A stretch of DNA of 64,000 nt from Atrichornis clamosus (lineage: Eukaryota > Chordata > Aves > Passeriformes > Menuridae), in assembly GCA_013400975.1 (NCBI GenBank), contig WBMZ01005509.1, positions 62,001 through 126,000 of the forward strand. The letters are read 5' to 3'. A model generated the notes under the pieces. The model made no database searches and was not told where the DNA came from. It saw only the letters and a program-made list of their open reading frames with translations. Below, one piece after another: positions 11,881 to 22,707 of this stretch (positions are counted from its first letter, which is position 1; every line of letters begins with the position of its first letter). The translations under genes were made by a program, and so were the position numbers.

Positions 11881-14164
11881 ATTTCATACAACATACAACC
11901 AACATTAAGATTGACATGAACAGATAATGATTGCACTTCATTCCTAGATGGCAGGACCATTAATGGAATCATTTTCTCAAGAGAACTACTGTTATTTTAA
12001 TATTATACATATATTGTTTTAAGTTTTCCTCATTATTTACTAGTAACTGAAAAGCCTGTGCATTTGTATTCAAAGGGAAATGCTTTATACCTACAAGCAA
12101 GTTTGTTTTAGCTGAACAAAACCCAAAATTTAATTTTTATCTCCAGTTTCCTCTTATTTGGAAGAGAAATAAGTATAATTCACATTTTACAGAGAACAGA
12201 GACAAAATCAAGTCACAAATATTGCTAGCACAGGGATGAAACACCTGACCAGATCTTTGTCACTGTATACCTCAAGTACAATGGACTGTATTCACTTGGA
12301 ATTAAATCAGTGTTTGTAACTAAAAATCTTTTACCCCCACTAACTCCCTGAGTTATAGAGGTTTTTTAGTTTTAATAAATAGAGTAAAGGATGTATATTC
12401 CTTGGACACTGTGGGACTGATAAAATATACAGTTGTTACAGTCCATCTCCTTTGTGCTGCTTTTCAACATCTGCAAAGAGTTCCTAGAAACAAGAACTTA
12501 GTGAAGAGCCAATCCAGCTTTCTACACAGAGCTGAGAAGTTTTATTAGTTCTGCATATGCCAGACATGAGGTGAGCCATTCTTTCCATGCCTGTTCTTTC
12601 GCACTTAAATTCTGTGTGCTTTGTTCAGTTGAGCAGGCTTATAATTCAATCTTATCATTGTTCCAGCCTGAAAAATTATCCCATCAAAACACTCAAAAAC
12701 ACAATGCAGAGACACACCAGGTAAAACCTAGCAGAAGAGAGAGATCAGTTCCAAGTGGGAGGTAACAAGGTTAGTTAGAAGGCAGCGTTCTCTTCATCTC
12801 GTACTTTATACTACATGTACCAGGAGGTATATCAGTTTTCACACTGTTTCAGGCCTGACCTGTCTCTGGGCTAAATTCAAACTGTCTTGAAGTTAAATTC
12901 CAGACACTAAATCACTGCAGGATGTAGGAGTCCAGGGAGACTCAACAAAAGGCACTGTATTTATGTGTATTTATCTCTCCCAACTCTATCAAATAAAACA
13001 CATATGAATATAGATTCAGCAGTAGCAGCTGAAACTAATCTAGGTTAGAAATGACACTAAGATGCTCACACTTGAACAAAAAAATCCCTTCCCTTACAAA
13101 GTAGAATATAATGAGTGCTTGGAAATAGAGCTCTCAGGTAGATATCCACATTCAGACACCGAGTTATGAGTGTCTACAATCTCATTTTCACACACCTACA
13201 CTGTAAGGTTGAATTTACTTTTACAACAGAGGCTAGTCCTCTCAGCTGAGATGCTCTAGATCTTCCATCTGGACCATGGCTACTATAGCAGATGGGAACT
13301 GGCCCTTATACATTGTGTGTCACATCTCTGAATTTTTGTGTCAGATACTCTAGAATGTCTCACCTGACATTAAAGTCCTTTCTGTCTGCAAATGAATCCA
13401 GCCAGATTTATCCTTATATGAGTTCACCTATACTCCAAGGAAATAAATAGGCACTACAGGGTACAATCCACCTCTTATCTCTTAGACATCTAAATATATA
13501 AGACAAATCATGCTTCAGTACTTCCTATTTCCTATATCTTTCCACTTTGAACTTATTTTCATTGCATTCCTAGGGCTTCATAGCAGCATTTTTGAGGCAG
13601 TGATTCTGACTCACCTTTGCCTCAGAAAATGCAAAGTTTGCTACAGGCTATAATGCATTTGTTTTCTGAACAGACCATATAGAAATACTGGCTTTCCAGA
13701 GCTGGTTTGGGCATCCTTCCAAGAGTTTGTTGCATGGTATAGAAGTACCTGACCTGCTGAAGATATTTTGTATTCAGATCATTTAATCACATTTTGTTTT
13801 AAGTAAATTAGCCCACTGGTCCCTCACATGTTATATCCATTACCTAGATTCATCTTGTGATGTTAGTGCTGTTAAATTGCCAGTAGCTGCTCTTATTCTC
13901 TTTGAGGTTATTAGGACTTAGACAGGAATTAAGCAACATGTCGACTGCACTACTGCTTCAACATACAGTATATGAGCTTACAAGAAGATTGAATGTAGCT
14001 CCTGACTAACGGAGCACATGGCTACATCTCGTGTTGTAGATGCCAGTATATGAAATAATTTTCCCAGGACAGTATTGCAAGTAAGTTAAAATATGACTTG
14101 ACAAAAAGTTCAGCGAATATACCGCAAACATTCTGTTATGAATTTTGCAATGAAAATGGATTCA
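11881..14164. other. Non-coding stretch with one possible small exon
   Basis: Apart from the possible 54-nt exon listed separately, I see no gene, RNA or recognised repeat. Base composition is slightly less AT-rich than the desert further on. Confidence 0.5.
12667..12720 (+). other. Candidate 54-nt internal exon (unproven)
   Basis: A pyrimidine-rich stretch ending in CAG (12664-12666) precedes exactly 18 open codons reading PEKLSHQNTQKHNAETHQ. They end in CAG followed by a GTAAAA donor starting at 12721. Length is a multiple of three and the residues are strongly hydrophilic. Both splice sites are acceptable, but such pairs arise by chance often in 64 kb. No partner exon of matching phase was identified and the protein is not recognised. 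Confidence 0.15.
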
Positions 14165-14269
14165 TTAGCACTTAGGACCAGAATCAGTGCCATTTGCATG
14201 TCTCCTCAGGTAAAGCTCATTCTCTTTCATCTCTTCAGGTGATACAACTATCGCATCAAAGGCAGGATT
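14165..14269 (-). other. Candidate terminal coding exon (unproven)
   Basis: On the minus strand gcttttcctaatgcag forms an acceptor (AG at 14270-14271). It is followed by 34 open codons and a TAA at 14165-14167. The residues begin NPAFDAIVVSPEEMKENELY, which reads like protein rather than chance sequence. No AATAAA is evident in the next 150 bases on this strand, which weakens a terminal-exon reading. Gene not recognised. Confidence 0.17.
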
Positions 14270-14444
14270 CTGCATTAGGAAAAGCACTAATGCTGTGAGG
14301 CTCATGGTATATCTCTTCTCATATGGAGAAGGAGGATAGAGAAGTTGCATTAGTAAGGAGACTGACAAGGATGCTGGACTGGATGATAGGAAATGTTTGC
14401 AAAAAAGCTGATAGCTAAATGGGGGGTTAGGGTGTCAAGAATAT

Positions 14445-14880
14445 TTAAGAAATCATTTAGGTTGGAAAAGACCCTGAAGACCATTGAGTCTAACCATTAA
14501 AACAGTACTGTTAAGTCCACCACTAAACTATGTCCCTAAGTGCCACATCTACACATCTTTTAAATACCTCCGGGGATGGGGACCTCACCACTTCCCTGGG
14601 TAGCCTGTTCAGTGAAGAAATTTTTCCTGATATCCAAACTCCTGGAGCAACTTGAGGCCATTTCGTCTTGTCCTATCACTCGTTACTTGGGAGAAGAGGT
14701 TGACTCATACCTTGCTATGTTCTCCTTTCACCTAGATGTAGCAAGTGATAGTTGTAGAGAGTCTTTTTCTCCAGGCTAAACAAGCCCAGTTCTCTCAGCC
14801 ACTCCTAAGACTTGTTCTCTAGACCCTTCAACAACTTCATTGCTCTTCTTTGTATGTGCTCCAGAACCTCTCAGGGTTTT
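14445..14880 (-). mobile_element. CR1 LINE 3' fragment (CR1-Y/J-like)
   Basis: Read on the plus strand this is the reverse complement of a CR1 3' end. It has the segment tttaggttggaaaagacc near 14457, then taagtccaccactaaac, then cctccggggatggggacctcaccacttccctggg, a conserved block of the CR1 ORF2 C-terminus and 3' UTR. It continues through ctccaggctaaacaagcccagttctctcagcc towards the RT side. The terminal octamer repeats at the 3' end (about 14445) are almost eroded. About 435 bp remain of an element several kb long. Frameshifts are visible and it cannot be active. Confidence 0.85.
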
Positions 14881-14886
14881 TCAAAG

Positions 14887-14927
14887 TTATTCAAAGAGTT
14901 ATTCAAAGAGTTATTCAAAGAGTTATT
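14887..14927. repeat. 12-bp tandem repeat, about 3.4 copies
   Basis: The unit TTATTCAAAGAG is repeated three times exactly, plus a partial fourth copy, directly at the truncated 5' edge of the minus-strand CR1 fragment. This looks like a young local tandem duplication. Confidence 0.85.
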
Positions 14928-16319
14928 AAAAATTATCTGGGAAAAGCAAGAAGTTTGTAGCACCTGGATTGAAGATAAGTAGAACTGACAGGGTTCTGCA
15001 GCAATATATTTGTGGGCTGATTAAAAAAAAATGTCATTTTAAGGAAAATAGTAGTAAGTCATTAATGACGGGCAATTGTGGTACCAGCTTGTCTACTGTT
15101 CACTTGTTTGTCTCTTTAGATTCAATGTGGGTGGCACAGAAAGAGTTTTGCTGGGTGACCTGCATTAGCAGCCAGCCCTGACCTTGACGCTGGACATGAT
15201 ATTCTGTCCAGTCTCTGGGAAAACCTATTTATGATATAAATACACTACATTTGTAAATACTCTACAACTGACCTTAATGAAATATTTTGTCAGTGATTTT
15301 AAGGGTGGATGTTCTTTTAATATGAACCCTTAATAACTGTATGCAGAAAGGGATTGTAAATTTGGGCTGCATTTGATAATCTGTGCTCTGATCCTTTTGG
15401 CTCATGGATGTTCATTGCTGCTAATCAGACATACCAAATATTTTTGGGTTTTAACTTTTAATTGCCAGGGAAATAGTAATTGAATGTTCAAAGAAGGAGA
15501 GTGAGAAAGTAAGCTTGGCTGTGCAAAACCAAAACACATTTAATATGTTCAGAAAATGCTTTACAGTTCCATCAGCTCTTCCATAACTTTAGTCATGTGG
15601 TAGTTCATAACAGCATGGTTCAACTGCCTAAAGACAAGCACCATATAAGCTCTCTAGAGTGTCCTACCTCAATTTTAGCTGCCATTTTGGAGGGGTACAG
15701 GTTCTCTGCAGGTAGTGTCACATTTGTCAGTTCCACATGGATTTTTAACAGGAAAAAAAATTAATATTGATTAATACAAGTCTATTAGATATTTTAAAGG
15801 AATAGTAGGGGAATGAATCCACTCATAAAAATGCTGACATAGATATAGGTTGCTATTAAGCTTTGTAGTTCATTATTAACTATATTATATTTAGACTTCT
15901 CTTGAAAGAGAATAAACTTTATAATATGCAATTTTTACTTAACTCATGTATTAACAAATTATTCAGTAATATGCATTTGTCCAACTTATTGTAGTGTTGC
16001 ATTGGTGGTATTTTAGGTGCAGGTTGGATTTTGACAATACCTTCAAGATGATAAGATGAAAATAAATTGAAGGATATTAACTTGGCTTAATAATATCTTT
16101 GGCATAGCAAGTTGTTAGTTCTTCCCTATTTAAAAAGAGTCCTTAAGAAATCTCTGACTCATGGGAAGAGATTAGTCTCACCTAAATTAAGCCATCTAAG
16201 TGTGTAACTTAAGCTAGTTTTCCTGGCTCCCTCTGCAGTCAATGGAGTGCCATTCTTCTTACCTGTTTTAAAAGCAAACTTGTGATCTGGAGAAAGTAAT
16301 TTCCCTCTGTGATTAGAGA
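14928..16319. other. AT-rich non-coding stretch
   Basis: No recognised gene or repeat. The part nearest the retroviral fragment (about 16140-16320) may belong to the same old insertion, but I cannot prove it. Confidence 0.5.
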
Positions 16320-17098
16320 TTCTAAATGATCTCGAGCAGGGGGTCCCCGGATCCAAACAGCAGAGACTCTGATCTGTGCTGGTGGGGCACTGGACACTTC
16401 TTTAAATTGCTGGTAGTCCTCTCATAAATTGCTGGAGGTCCTTGAACAGTCCTTCCATGGACAAGACACAGGTCCATATTGGGAAAAGATATACTTTCCT
16501 CATATAGCTTAGTTTGGTAACCAAATAATACACTCTTCCTTCTCCTTCTTTCCATGACATCAGTGCCAATGAGCTGGCATATGACAATGGTGTGCTCCGT
16601 AGGAAGTTCCGCCACGTGGTTTGCGTACACTGGACTTCATCTGGATTTACAGGGGATTGCTTATTTTTTGAATCCTTATAGAGGACCTTCAGCACAGCTA
16701 ATTCTCTCAGGTACCACTACCTTGCTCCATGGTGTTCCACTTGTCTCAGTGTGCTAATAGACCATTCTTGAGAAAACACATTTCCCACACACTTGATAGG
16801 AGTTGCCTCTAGAGGCTGCGAGTTTCTGTCCTTTTCCCAATACCCTCGTCAATGCCTGCATGCTCTGACAAGGATCCCAGTTGCTGGGCTTTACTAGCCT
16901 CTAGTTTCATATTGTGGGCCACTATATCCCAGCATTGGAGCAGCCAGGTCAGTAGGGACTCAGCCGACTGGCAGCTGAAATGTATTCACAGCTCTCTCTG
17001 GTCACTCGGGGATAGGGATCAGGTGACTATCTCTGGCCCTGCCTCTTCCTCCTGTTGTGAGAACCCCACTTCCTTTTCCTCCCTCACTAAATGAACTG
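16320..17098 (-). pseudogene. Decayed endogenous retrovirus gag region
   Basis: The minus strand encodes pieces of a Gag-like protein of the kind found in many avian endogenous retroviruses. Visible blocks include TWLLQCWDIVAHN (roughly 16900-16950) and NPDEVQCTQTTWRNF (roughly 16600-16650), separated by the spacing usual for that family. In the 5' half the frame is broken by at least four stops, one at 17019-17021, and in the 3' half by frame changes. The open frames at 16322-16630 and 16402-16695 are overlapping remnants of it. The region begins near 17098 and fades near 16320. No protease, polymerase or envelope part follows. It is an old inactive copy with no functional protein. The family assignment is from recognition of the motif order, not a search. 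Confidence 0.7.
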
Positions 17099-17369
17099 AT
17101 TTTTATCTTGTCTTTCTTCTTCTGTATAGGTGCAATTGCTGTTGGCACGGGTTGTTAATAACAAAGGTGTACAAGAGAGGCCAGTGATGCACATGCAAAT
17201 GCTCACCACTATACCAAGCAGAGAGTGACAATACCCAACCATTCCGCCAAGCTACCCCAACCTGGAAGGAAATCCTTTCCCATACCTGGAAAATTATGTG
17301 AAGTGGTATAGAAATACCCCGGGTCCTAGCTGTGCCCCCTCCTGGCTACTGCAAGAATTAACCCTGTTG
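17099..17369 (-). mobile_element. Probable retroviral leader or LTR remnant upstream of gag
   Basis: This lies immediately 5' of the gag fragment on the minus strand and is more GC-rich than its surroundings. It contains the tRNA-Gly-like segment listed separately. The part at about 17225-17369 (with blocks reading, on the plus strand, ccccgggtcctagctgtgccccctcctgg) could be LTR or leader. I could not place TG...CA ends, a TATA box or a poly(A) signal with confidence, so whether a real LTR is present is open. Confidence 0.4.
17137..17218 (-). other. Degraded tRNA-Gly-like sequence in the ERV leader
   Basis: On the minus strand TTGGTATAGTGGTGAGCAT matches the D-arm and A-box side of a vertebrate tRNA-Gly. 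About 40 nt further, GTTATTAACAACCCGTGCCAACAGCA resembles its T-arm/acceptor end with small changes. The anticodon region is not recognisable and pairing of the arms is poor, so this is not a functional tRNA gene. It is in sense orientation relative to gag, unlike a primer-binding site, which would be the reverse complement of a tRNA 3' end. Confidence 0.4.
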
Positions 17370-17670
17370 GGGCTGGAACTAGGAACCTGTAACCCCTAAA
17401 CCACTAGACCATGTCAACTAGCACCAGATCCACAGGGCTCCCAAACACCTCCAGGGATGGTGACTCTACTACCTCCCTGGACAACCTACTCCAATGCCTG
17501 AACACTTTAACAGCGAAAAAAGTTTTTCTAATATCTAACCTGAATCTCCCCTCTCTCAGCGTAAAGCCATTTCCTGTAGTCCTCTGACTGCAGGTGCAGT
17601 AGAACAGACCAGCTACCTCCTCTCTACAACTTCTTTTTAGGTATTTGTAGAGAGTGATGAGGTTGGAAAA
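17370..17670 (-). mobile_element. CR1 LINE 3' fragment
   Basis: On the minus strand one frame reads GNGFTLREGRFRLDIRKTFF followed by HWSRLSREVVESPSLEVF. This is the familiar end of CR1 ORF2 plus the start of its 3' UTR (gttgacatggtctagtggttt). The 3' tail with octamer repeats is missing: CR1 similarity stops near 17370, where the retroviral leader begins. This suggests that the retroviral insertion or a later deletion removed it. The 5' side fades near 17670. Inactive. Confidence 0.75.
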
Positions 17671-18880
17671 ATTAGAAAAAGAAAGAAGATAGCAGGAAGC
17701 ATTTTTTTCCATCTGACATCTTCTCTATGCATTTATATGAATTGTGTTTAATGTAAAGATAGTGTTAACTAGACCTCTATATATTCTACTGAGAATGTGG
17801 GAAAAAGCTCTCTCCATATTTAGCCACCTTTGTTTAAATATAGGGGCCCAAATACTTTTGAAGGTAGTATGTAGAATGATAGCCTAGTTAGTTGATGGCA
17901 GTGTCCATTTAGACCTCTTGCTTTTCCAGCTAAGTGCTTCTCTTAAAAAAGCTGACTTTTTGAGAGGTGAAGAATGGATTTCTTCAATTTATTAAATACT
18001 TAATGCTTAAATGTCTGAGCAATTATCCACAGGCTCCTCTCTCAGAAACATGACATGCTAACACATCCTTTATAATACAGCAATTCCACAAAACCAGTTT
18101 GTTACTGAAAATTAAGGCTGTTAATATAAACCCAGACATCCCTTCGTGCTTAGAAAATGGCTGAGAAGTGAGTAAGCATGATGCTTCATATAGAATCTCT
18201 AAATATTAATAAATAAGCACAAAATATGCAACTAGGGTACTTCCCTCTTCCTTTAAAATATAATCCTACATAAAATATAGCTTATTGTTTTGCTGTTGAG
18301 TTTCATCCTTATAGCTTATCCTTATAACCTCAAAATGGTTTCTAGTTACAAATAAAACAAGTTTTGGGTTGTAAATAGAAAAAGGCAAACCTCAGTGCAG
18401 ACTTTCTTCTGTGAGGAAGATTCAGGAGAGAGTTGGATATTTGTTAATGTCTACTATCTGGTACACAACTTTGGTGTTCACTTTGGACACACAAACTCCT
18501 TTTACGAAATGAACATCTTTTCAGAGCACCTTTGTTTCAAGAGCCACAGAGTTATCTACTTGTCATGTGCTGTAGGGATTACAACCCTGAGATAGCCACA
18601 CATTCTGTATACTCCTGCACAGGTAGTACATACCATTATTTGAGATTCTCTGCTGCGAGCAAGGAAGACAAAATAACTACTGACAAACACAAGACCCTAT
18701 TCCACATGTACAGTAAAAGACAAATTATTTGGAGTTTAAAAGTAAAGCTAAAACCACATCCTGCAGCACTGGTGCAGTGCAGCTCAAATATAGAAGGAAA
18801 AGGAACTTAAACTGTCTACCTGGGGAAAACATTCTCATTTGATGGCTCAGTGGAGGACTGAAGCACCCACACTGAGAGAC
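17671..18880. other. AT-rich non-coding stretch
   Basis: No recognised gene, RNA or repeat. Open frames at 18395-18595 and 18532-18810 lack domain or splice context. Confidence 0.5.
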
Positions 18881-19143
18881 TGTAGCAGGATATAGTCATT
18901 AATTATACTAGTGATGAGAAAAACGCAGCACTTTTATTGAGTGCATTAGGAGTTGAACCTAAACATTGTTGCATACCTTCTGTTGCTTCACAAAATCACA
19001 CTCCTCAACCAACCAATGTTGAAATTGTAGAAATTCTAGAAATCTACCTTACTTCAGAAGTTGCTGGTGATTGTAGAGTGTTTACAGACTGGTTAAAGAA
19101 AACAAAATCAAAAAACTCAGACATTAATAAGTTGCTGAATTAA
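18880..19143 (+). other. Open frame of about 85 codons, possible old element remnant
   Basis: A frame bounded by TAG upstream (about 18886) and TAA at 19141-19143 reads DEKNAALLLSALGVEPKHCC and then TNVEIVEILEIYLTSEVAG. The pattern of charged residues, then A-L-L-L-S-A-L-G, then a spaced E-I-L-E-x-Y, loosely recalls Gag-like segments of Ty3/gypsy-type or domesticated retrotransposons. There is no ATG near the beginning. The similarity is weak and no neighbouring protease or RT is present. It could equally be chance. Confidence 0.2.
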
Positions 19144-22100
19144 AGAAACGCATTCGTGGCAGACAGGTGTGGAGTTAAAGACAGGTGATTTCAATGAAAA
19201 GTTAGGGGACAATTCTTAATTCTGAAGAGGCATCTCATATGTAGCATGCAAAATTAAGAAAACACAAATGATCTATTAATTTTGGTTGCTTTCACCATAA
19301 AATATATATTTGGTATTACTATTTTAATTTGGACCACTACTGAAGATGGCAAAGGGTCACAGCAGCATCAGAAAATCTGTATAGCAAAAACCACATCAGG
19401 AGAAGAGAAGGAAGTACAGTGTAGGGAACATTACAGATTGTATATTTTTATTATGAAACACAGTCTCACAGTGCCAATTATTGTTGGTTCAAGGACAAAC
19501 ACTGTGCAAAGAAACTGGGACATACACAGAAAAGATGTACAGGTCAGTGCAAAAAGTACCTCATGGGGACAATACCTGAGAATTCCAGAATCATCAGCTT
19601 GCAGACGACAGCACAGAGTCCATGGAGAATACCTTAACATCTCCACAGCTGTTTAATTTAGAAGTTATTATTTGAATTCCTTTGCAAGTAAAAGCAATGC
19701 AATATAAAATTTAGCTTTATCCAGAGTCTGCTGCTTCTTATAATCTCATGGCAGGTTTGTCAGAGGCTACTTAAGAAGGTGAAATTGCAGAAAACTTCAG
19801 TGTTTCTAAAAGATATGCTGGGAAAATCCTCACTCCCCTGAGTGTTGTAATGGTGAAGGTAACATATAACTGTAAACAACATATGTTAAATCCTTATGTT
19901 GTGAAACGAGGAGGTCATGCATTATTTGGTACAGGATGTCTGAGAAAAATTCAGTTGGACTGGCAAAGTGTAATATGTTTTCAGGTCTGAAAATAATTAT
20001 GGACTCCAGCCCAAAACGAAAATAACTGTTCTGAGTGTTTATACAATGAAAACTGTCTTTAGAATGGTATCAGAACCAGAGATGTCATTAAGAACTGTCA
20101 ACAGAAAGTAGCTGTGACAAAAAGGCAAACAGGATAGGTAAGGTGTCCTAGCCAAAGAGCAGTAGAAAAATATTCATGTCAACATTCAAGACAATCTTGA
20201 TGTCTCTCCATGCCATAAAGTGTGTATGGATTTACATTTTTTTTCTGATTAAAAAAAGGGGAAGTTGTTGGTGTGCTTGAATCCATCTATAATTCAAAAA
20301 TAGCACACTTTTTAGTAGCGAGAATGGATGCATATTGTAAACATTATACATATTTCTGTTTTCAGAACTGCTGTTGAATTAGTGCTCAGAAATTTTTTTT
20401 TTGCTTGTATTTCTATTTTGTAAGACAAAATATTGTTGTTTTCTAGGTTTCCATCAGTTAGGTCCAGGAATTCTTACGGGCTAATTAAACCATCTCAAGT
20501 TACCATCAAAGGCAAATTCATAAAATCTAAGAAATTTTCACTCCTCAGAAACTAGTTATTTCCCTTTTGTCTGAAGTGTAGTAACTGATCCAATAGATAA
20601 TCTTAGCCTATTTCAATGCAAAGCCAAGCACAGTTGCTTAGATCATCACCCACCACAGTTAAGACCAAGGTATGTAGCATCACTTAGTCAGTGAATAATG
20701 ATAGTTAAATGAATCTCATAACTCTTTTCTCTCTGCACACTGCTCTGGCACATGAAAGTATGAAGGCTTTGCTGATACAGAGAAAGAGAGAGGCAGTATT
20801 TTCTTACCTTGTACTGATGTGATTTCAGTATAGTAACTTTTAGGAAATTTTACAACATACATGGGAGACTCTCAATTAAAGTTCAACAAACCCATTTACT
20901 TCACATTTGCACTATTGACATCAATATTAAATTGCATTTTACTCATCAGTCATGAAGACTTGTTTTTGAAGGGCAAACATACCTCGTCTTCCTTGTGAGT
21001 CATTATCCACAGAGAAACTACTTTGTCAATGAGATTCTGTGATCTTCCTCAAATTACTGTTCCTGTGGCAGATGGGACAAAAATGTCCTCCAGAGAGGAT
21101 GTAAACTGGCTAAGTCTGCAGCATATTCTGTGTCATGACAGAAATACTGCAGTAATGGATTTGTAATTTTTGTGTGACACCTTACATGGTACGACTCTTA
21201 AAGATGTAAGGATTAGATTGGTTCAGGGGATATCCTGAAGATCTCCCTGAGACTTGCCTGTTTTCTATTACTGCAGCCATTTAGGACCCTACTAGACCAA
21301 TAATATGTAAAAATAAATAGGCTTTGCATACTTCTAACCTGTGAGTAACTACCACTAGTATTGATACAGTTGTCTTCCTGTGACTTGTCTTCATGTTGTG
21401 AAGAAAGAAAAGTAGTTTTGGCTTTGTTTCACTGTCAGAAAAATAAGCCATAGTGGTTTCAAGGTCTTGGACTAGACCTAGACTGATTCTTGCATCCCAA
21501 TATCCCATTCCTCTCATTGTTGAGACTTCCTAGGTTTTAGAGCAGGCTATGGATGCCATAATCAAGGTGTTCTCAAAAAATTTTCTTTTGTGGAAACTGG
21601 TTAAAAACACCCAACAGACAAACAGTAACAGCAACAATAAGCAGTTAAATGGACCCATTTCTCACCTAACATAAATTTCAGATACAGCCAGTGTGAATAT
21701 ATAATCGTGGCATACAAGAGATGCTTTCACGTTCCTTAGCCTACAAATTGACACAAAAACATAGTGAGAGACAGAGAAAAAAGCTGTGTTTCCTGGAAAA
21801 CAAACTGCTTTTCTGAATAACACAACCAGCTTTCAAGATTATCTTCTAAACAGGTTTTGCAGTTGACTATTATATTTTTTACTGGTGTACACTTTGAATA
21901 CATTGCAAGGGTTAATTTATCCCTTATATGGGAGAGGTATGATATGAGTGTATAAAGGGAGATAAAATTTTCTTAATCATAGCATGAAATGCTGTGAAAG
22001 TTTAAAAACTAAGGTGACAGTCTTTGTGAGTCTGTTTTTCTACTAAATAAAACCTACAGTACGTACTTTTAATTATATGATAAATATTTTAGCTTTTGTA

Positions 22101-22649
22101 GTGTAATTGTCATGATTCTAACAGTAACAGCTGGAGAATGTCTTACTTTTTTAACTGAGATAAGCAAACCTGATTTTCTTCCAATTGTGCTTCATTTATT
22201 ATGCAATTACATAGTAAATAAGTAGTGAATAAAATAATTATAGTGTATTTCTTTGTAATCTATCCAATCCAAAACTGGGTCGTAAAGGAGTGACAGGACT
22301 CAGAGCATCTCAAGGATTATGAGATGTCTGCTGCTTTGTTGGAATTGTAGAGAGGGATGCAACTGAGCTCTAAATATGAAGTTATTCCATATTAGAAATA
22401 TTGTACTTGAAATTAAAAGAGATGCTAAAAATAAATTTAAAAAAGAACCCTCCAAATGTTTTTGATATAAAGGCAGTCTGGAAATTTTGTGTACTAGTAA
22501 CTGCAATAAATATTTGTACAGTTAAATCACATGCAAATTTAGGATAGTTGTTCCTCCAGATTTTGAGGTAAAGAATTATCTTTATAAAAATTAATGGTTA
22601 AAAAGTTACATGCTCTTTCCTTGATAAAAATTTTATGTATGTCTGTTTG

Positions 22650-22707
22650 AAACACCAAAACAACCAAAACCAAACCAAACCAAATAAATGAACCAAGCAA
22701 ACAGCAG
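22650..22707. repeat. CAAAC-type low-complexity repeat
   Basis: An A/C-only stretch with repeated CCAAA units (accaaaacaaccaaaaccaa and on), interrupted near 22686. Confidence 0.7.

Noticed and set aside
15108..15168. Short reading FNVGGTERVLLGDL after an acceptor-like CTTTAG, recalling a potassium-channel tetramerisation domain
   Set aside because: Only about 15 residues before a stop, with no further similarity on either side; coincidence is likely.
17371..17412. tRNA-like A box and B box (tggtctagtggttta and ggttcctagttcc on the minus strand), suggesting a SINE
   Set aside because: The block is part of the CR1 3' UTR (gttgacatggtctagtgg), directly continuing the CR1 ORF2 end, so a tRNA-derived SINE is not needed.
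19282..19656. 124-codon plus frame, the longest outside the clear repeats
   Set aside because: No domain, no conserved-looking motif and a mixed composition; an overlapping frame on the other strand is equally open.
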